Part shown: positions 62,345 to 64,000 of the stretch, in pieces | How the letters are laid out: each line of letters begins with the position of its first letter | Numbering within the stretch: the first letter of the stretch is position 1 | Assembly (NCBI RefSeq): GCF_001905445.1 | Contig: NZ_LIVQ01000003.1 | Coordinates: forward strand, 310,102-374,101 | Reading direction: 5' to 3' | Source of the DNA: Streptomyces sp. CB00455 | GTDB lineage: Bacteria; Actinomycetota; Actinomycetes; Streptomycetales; Streptomycetaceae | DNA: 64,000 nucleotides | Notes under the pieces: model-generated | Told to the model about the DNA's origin: nothing | Databases searched by the model: none | What the model saw: the letters and a program-made list of their open reading frames with translations, nothing else | Position numbers and translations under genes: made by a program

Positions 62345-62701
62345 TTAGCTGAAGGAGTCGCCGCAGGCGCAGGAACCCGTGGCGTTCGGGTTGTCGATGG
62401 TGAAGCCCTGCTTCTCGATGGTGTCGACGAAGTCGATGGAGGCACCGTGGAGGTACGGGGAGCTCATCCGGTCGGTGACGACCTTCACACCGTCGAAGTC
62501 CTTGACCACGTCGCCGTCGAGGGAACGCTCGTCGAAGAAGAGCTGGTAGCGCAGGCCGGAGCAGCCGCCGGGCTGGACGGCGACGCGGAGCGCCAGGTCA
62601 TCGCGGCCTTCCTGCTCCAGCAGGGTCCTGACCTTTTCGGCGGCGGCGTCGGACAGGAGGATGCCGTCGCTCACGGTGGTCTTGTCGTCCTGTACGGACA
62701 T
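62345..62701 (-). CDS. erpA: Iron-sulfur cluster insertion protein ErpA
   Basis: ErpA (A-type carrier, HesB/IscA family) delivers Fe-S clusters to apoproteins. The ATG at 62701, eight bases after GGGAG, gives 118 residues. Ligand cysteines are at LRVAVQPGGCSGLRYQLFF and the C-terminal GSCACGDSF. The gene is divergent from nadA, whose product is a 4Fe-4S enzyme and a likely client. Mycobacterial Rv2204c is the matching gene. Confidence 0.95.
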   Translation of the reverse strand: MSVQDDKTTVSDGILLSDAAAEKVRTLLEQEGRDDLALRVAVQPGGCSGLRYQLFFDERSLDGDVVKDFDGVKVVTDRMSSPYLHGASIDFVDTIEKQGFTIDNPNATGSCACGDSFS

Positions 62702-62875
62702 CTGCATTCACTCCCGAAGTGGGCGGCTCCCCGCCGGAGCAGGGAAACGTCGGACTCTTGCCGTCGGTGGCAACGAGCGGGGCCGCGGATTCATTCCGGG
62801 ACCCGACGCTTGTTTCAGACATTCATGCTCGCACACCGCGGGCCGAGGCGGCCGCTGTCCGGCGGTCGGCTCATT

Positions 62876-62945
62876 CGTCACATTGACACTATGGCCATCG
62901 TCAAAGTGACGTGAAGCGGTTATGATAGATAGCGTCAAATAGACG
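62876..62945. promoter_or_regulatory. Three CGTCA-N3-TGACG-like sites in the nadA promoter
   Basis: CGTCACATTGACA (62876-62888), CGTCAAAGTGACG (62899-62911, perfect) and CGTCAAATAGACG (62933-62945) share one pattern. A TATGAT -10 box lies at 62921-62926, so the middle copy covers the -35 region and the last copy lies just downstream of the -10. This is a classic layout for repression of nadA by an NAD-responsive regulator. Start-to-start distances are 23 and 34 bases. Confidence 0.7.
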
Positions 62946-63004
62946 AGAAGTCGAAGTGATGCCTCCAGTCCCCCCCTTGTCGCAGAACAGAAAGGGTGCG
63001 TGTC

Positions 63005-64000
63005 GTGACCACCGCCCAGCCCTTGGACGTCCAGCCGACGCCCCTCGCCCTGCTGCTGCTCGGCCGTGAGGCCGACCCCAAGAGCGAGCGCGGGGTGGAA
63101 TGCCCCGGTGACCTGCCCTCGCCGTCCGACCCGGACCTCGTGGCGCGCGCCCGTGCGGCGAAGGAGAAGCTCGGGGACAAGGTCTTCATCCTCGGCCACC
63201 ACTACCAGCGTGACGAGGTCATCGAATTCGCCGACGTCACCGGTGACTCCTTCAAGCTGGCCAAGGACGCCGCCGCCAAGCCGGAGGCCGAGTACATCGT
63301 CTTCTGCGGCGTGCACTTCATGGCCGAGTCCGCGGACATCCTCACCTCGGACGACCAGAAGGTGGTCCTGCCGGACCTGGCCGCCGGCTGCTCGATGGCC
63401 GACATGGCCACCGCCGAGCAGGTCGCCGAGTGCTGGGACGTGCTGAGCGAGGCCGGCGTCGCCGGTGCGACGGTCCCCGTCTCGTACATGAACTCCTCCG
63501 CCGACATCAAGGCCTTCACCGGCAAGCACGGCGGCACGATCTGTACGTCCTCCAACGCGAAGAAGGCCCTGGAGTGGGCCTTCGAGCAGGGCGAGAAGGT
63601 GCTCTTCCTCCCGGACCAGCACCTGGGCCGCAACACCGCCGTCCGCGACATGGGCATGTCCCTGGACGACTGCGTCCTGTACAACCCGCACAAGCCGAAC
63701 GGCGGCCTGACCGTCGAGCAGCTGCGCAACGCCAGGATGATCCTGTGGCGCGGGCACTGCTCGGTCCACGGCCGTTTCTCGGTGGACTCGGTCAACGACG
63801 TGCGCGCCCGGATCCCCGGCGTGAACGTCCTCGTCCACCCCGAGTGCAAGCACGAGGTCGTGGCCGCGGCGGATTACGTCGGCTCGACGGAGTACATCAT
63901 CAAGGCGCTGGAGGCGGCCCCGGCCGGGTCCAAGTGGGCCATCGGCACCGAGCTGAACCTGGTCCGCCGCCTGGCGAATCGATTCGCCGCGCAGGACAAG
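63005..64000 (+). CDS. nadA: Quinolinate synthase NadA (partial at right edge)
   Basis: NadA condenses iminoaspartate and dihydroxyacetone phosphate to quinolinate using a 4Fe-4S cluster, the de novo NAD pathway. The first 332 residues from the GTG are present. Motifs include VFILGHHYQRDEVIEFADVTGDSFKLA, the cluster cysteine in IVFCGVHFMAESADIL (Cys 1), LAAGCSMADM, MNSSADIKAFTG, LFLPDQHLGRN, WRGHCSVHGRF and LVHPECKHEVV (further cluster Cys). It continues past the window; nadB and nadC usually follow. Confidence 0.97.
   Translation, partial: MTTAQPLDVQPTPLALLLLGREADPKSERGVECPGDLPSPSDPDLVARARAAKEKLGDKVFILGHHYQRDEVIEFADVTGDSFKLAKDAAAKPEAEYIVFCGVHFMAESADILTSDDQKVVLPDLAAGCSMADMATAEQVAECWDVLSEAGVAGATVPVSYMNSSADIKAFTGKHGGTICTSSNAKKALEWAFEQGEKVLFLPDQHLGRNTAVRDMGMSLDDCVLYNPHKPNGGLTVEQLRNARMILWRGHCSVHGRFSVDSVNDVRARIPGVNVLVHPECKHEVVAAADYVGSTEYIIKALEAAPAGSKWAIGTELNLVRRLANRFAAQDK

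Overview
The window is chromosomal DNA of a Streptomyces or very close relative. It has very high G+C, frequent GTG and TTG starts, many start codons placed 6-7 bases after a TANNNT box, and a gene order I recall from the S. coelicolor SCO2096-SCO2162 core region. It looks like ordinary vertically inherited core chromosome. I see no insertion sequence, prophage, integrase, CRISPR array, tRNA or rRNA.

Layout. 1-4.7 kb: the tail of a transglutaminase-type membrane protein, three copies of a Streptomyces intergenic repeat, and a TetR / YhgE-Pip membrane protein / ABC-ATPase-like operon behind a perfect 28-bp operator. 4.8-10.1 kb: a SAV_6107-type HEPN protein, a methyltransferase, DUF3040 and DUF4126 membrane proteins, a CrtI-like FAD oxidoreductase and a Tyr/Pro/Gln-tailed membrane protein. 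10.1-15.9 kb: metF, thiE, an Rv2175c-type DNA-binding protein, a ferredoxin-reductase-like flavoprotein and a TPP-riboswitch-controlled thiO-thiS-thiG operon. 16-22 kb: a PknB/PknL-type kinase with four PASTA repeats, endonuclease IV, a sulfite-oxidase-like protein, bfr and bfd with iron boxes, and class II DAHP synthase. 22.2-29.8 kb: a trp leader peptide and attenuator before a fused TrpE-TrpG anthranilate synthase, pfkA, the MacRS two-component system, plsC and an alpha/beta hydrolase. 29.9-36.9 kb: an EEP phosphodiesterase, glkA, its SCO2127-like neighbour, an ArsA-like ATPase, an SRPBCC protein, a metallophosphoesterase and a long-chain acyl-CoA ligase. 37-44.9 kb: a remnant of a GMC oxidoreductase, a PimB-like mannosyltransferase, a secreted lipoprotein peptidase, two NlpC/P60 hydrolases, a NYN-domain protein, a rhomboid protease and an Lrp-type RAM protein. 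45-57.6 kb: a SAM-riboswitch-controlled SufS-like enzyme, trpD, and the aerobic respiratory chain (ctaE-qcrC-qcrA-qcrB and ctaC-ctaD-ctaF) flanking a pseudo-receiver and an L,D-transpeptidase. 57.9-64 kb: a cysteine desulfurase fused to a TusA domain, an adenosine-kinase-like protein, erpA and the start of nadA.

Themes. The bc1 complex and aa3 oxidase form the actinobacterial respiratory supercomplex. The two desulfurases, ErpA and the 4Fe-4S enzyme NadA form a sulfur and Fe-S neighbourhood. DAHP synthase, TrpEG and TrpD make tryptophan precursors. PfkA, GlkA and the SCO2127-like protein act in glycolysis and carbon control. Much of the block from metF to erpA parallels, from memory, the M. 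tuberculosis Rv2172c-Rv2204c region, so it is an old actinobacterial neighbourhood.

No wholly new multi-gene system is evident. The most interesting signals are regulatory or architectural: a 21-bp perfect palindrome over the ctaE start, three operator-like repeats before nadA, a SAM-IV-type riboswitch with terminator before a SufS-like gene, the desulfurase-TusA fusion, a palindrome covering the ribosome binding site of the pseudo-receiver, two ATPases lacking Walker A lysine, and a 43-residue GMC oxidoreductase remnant.
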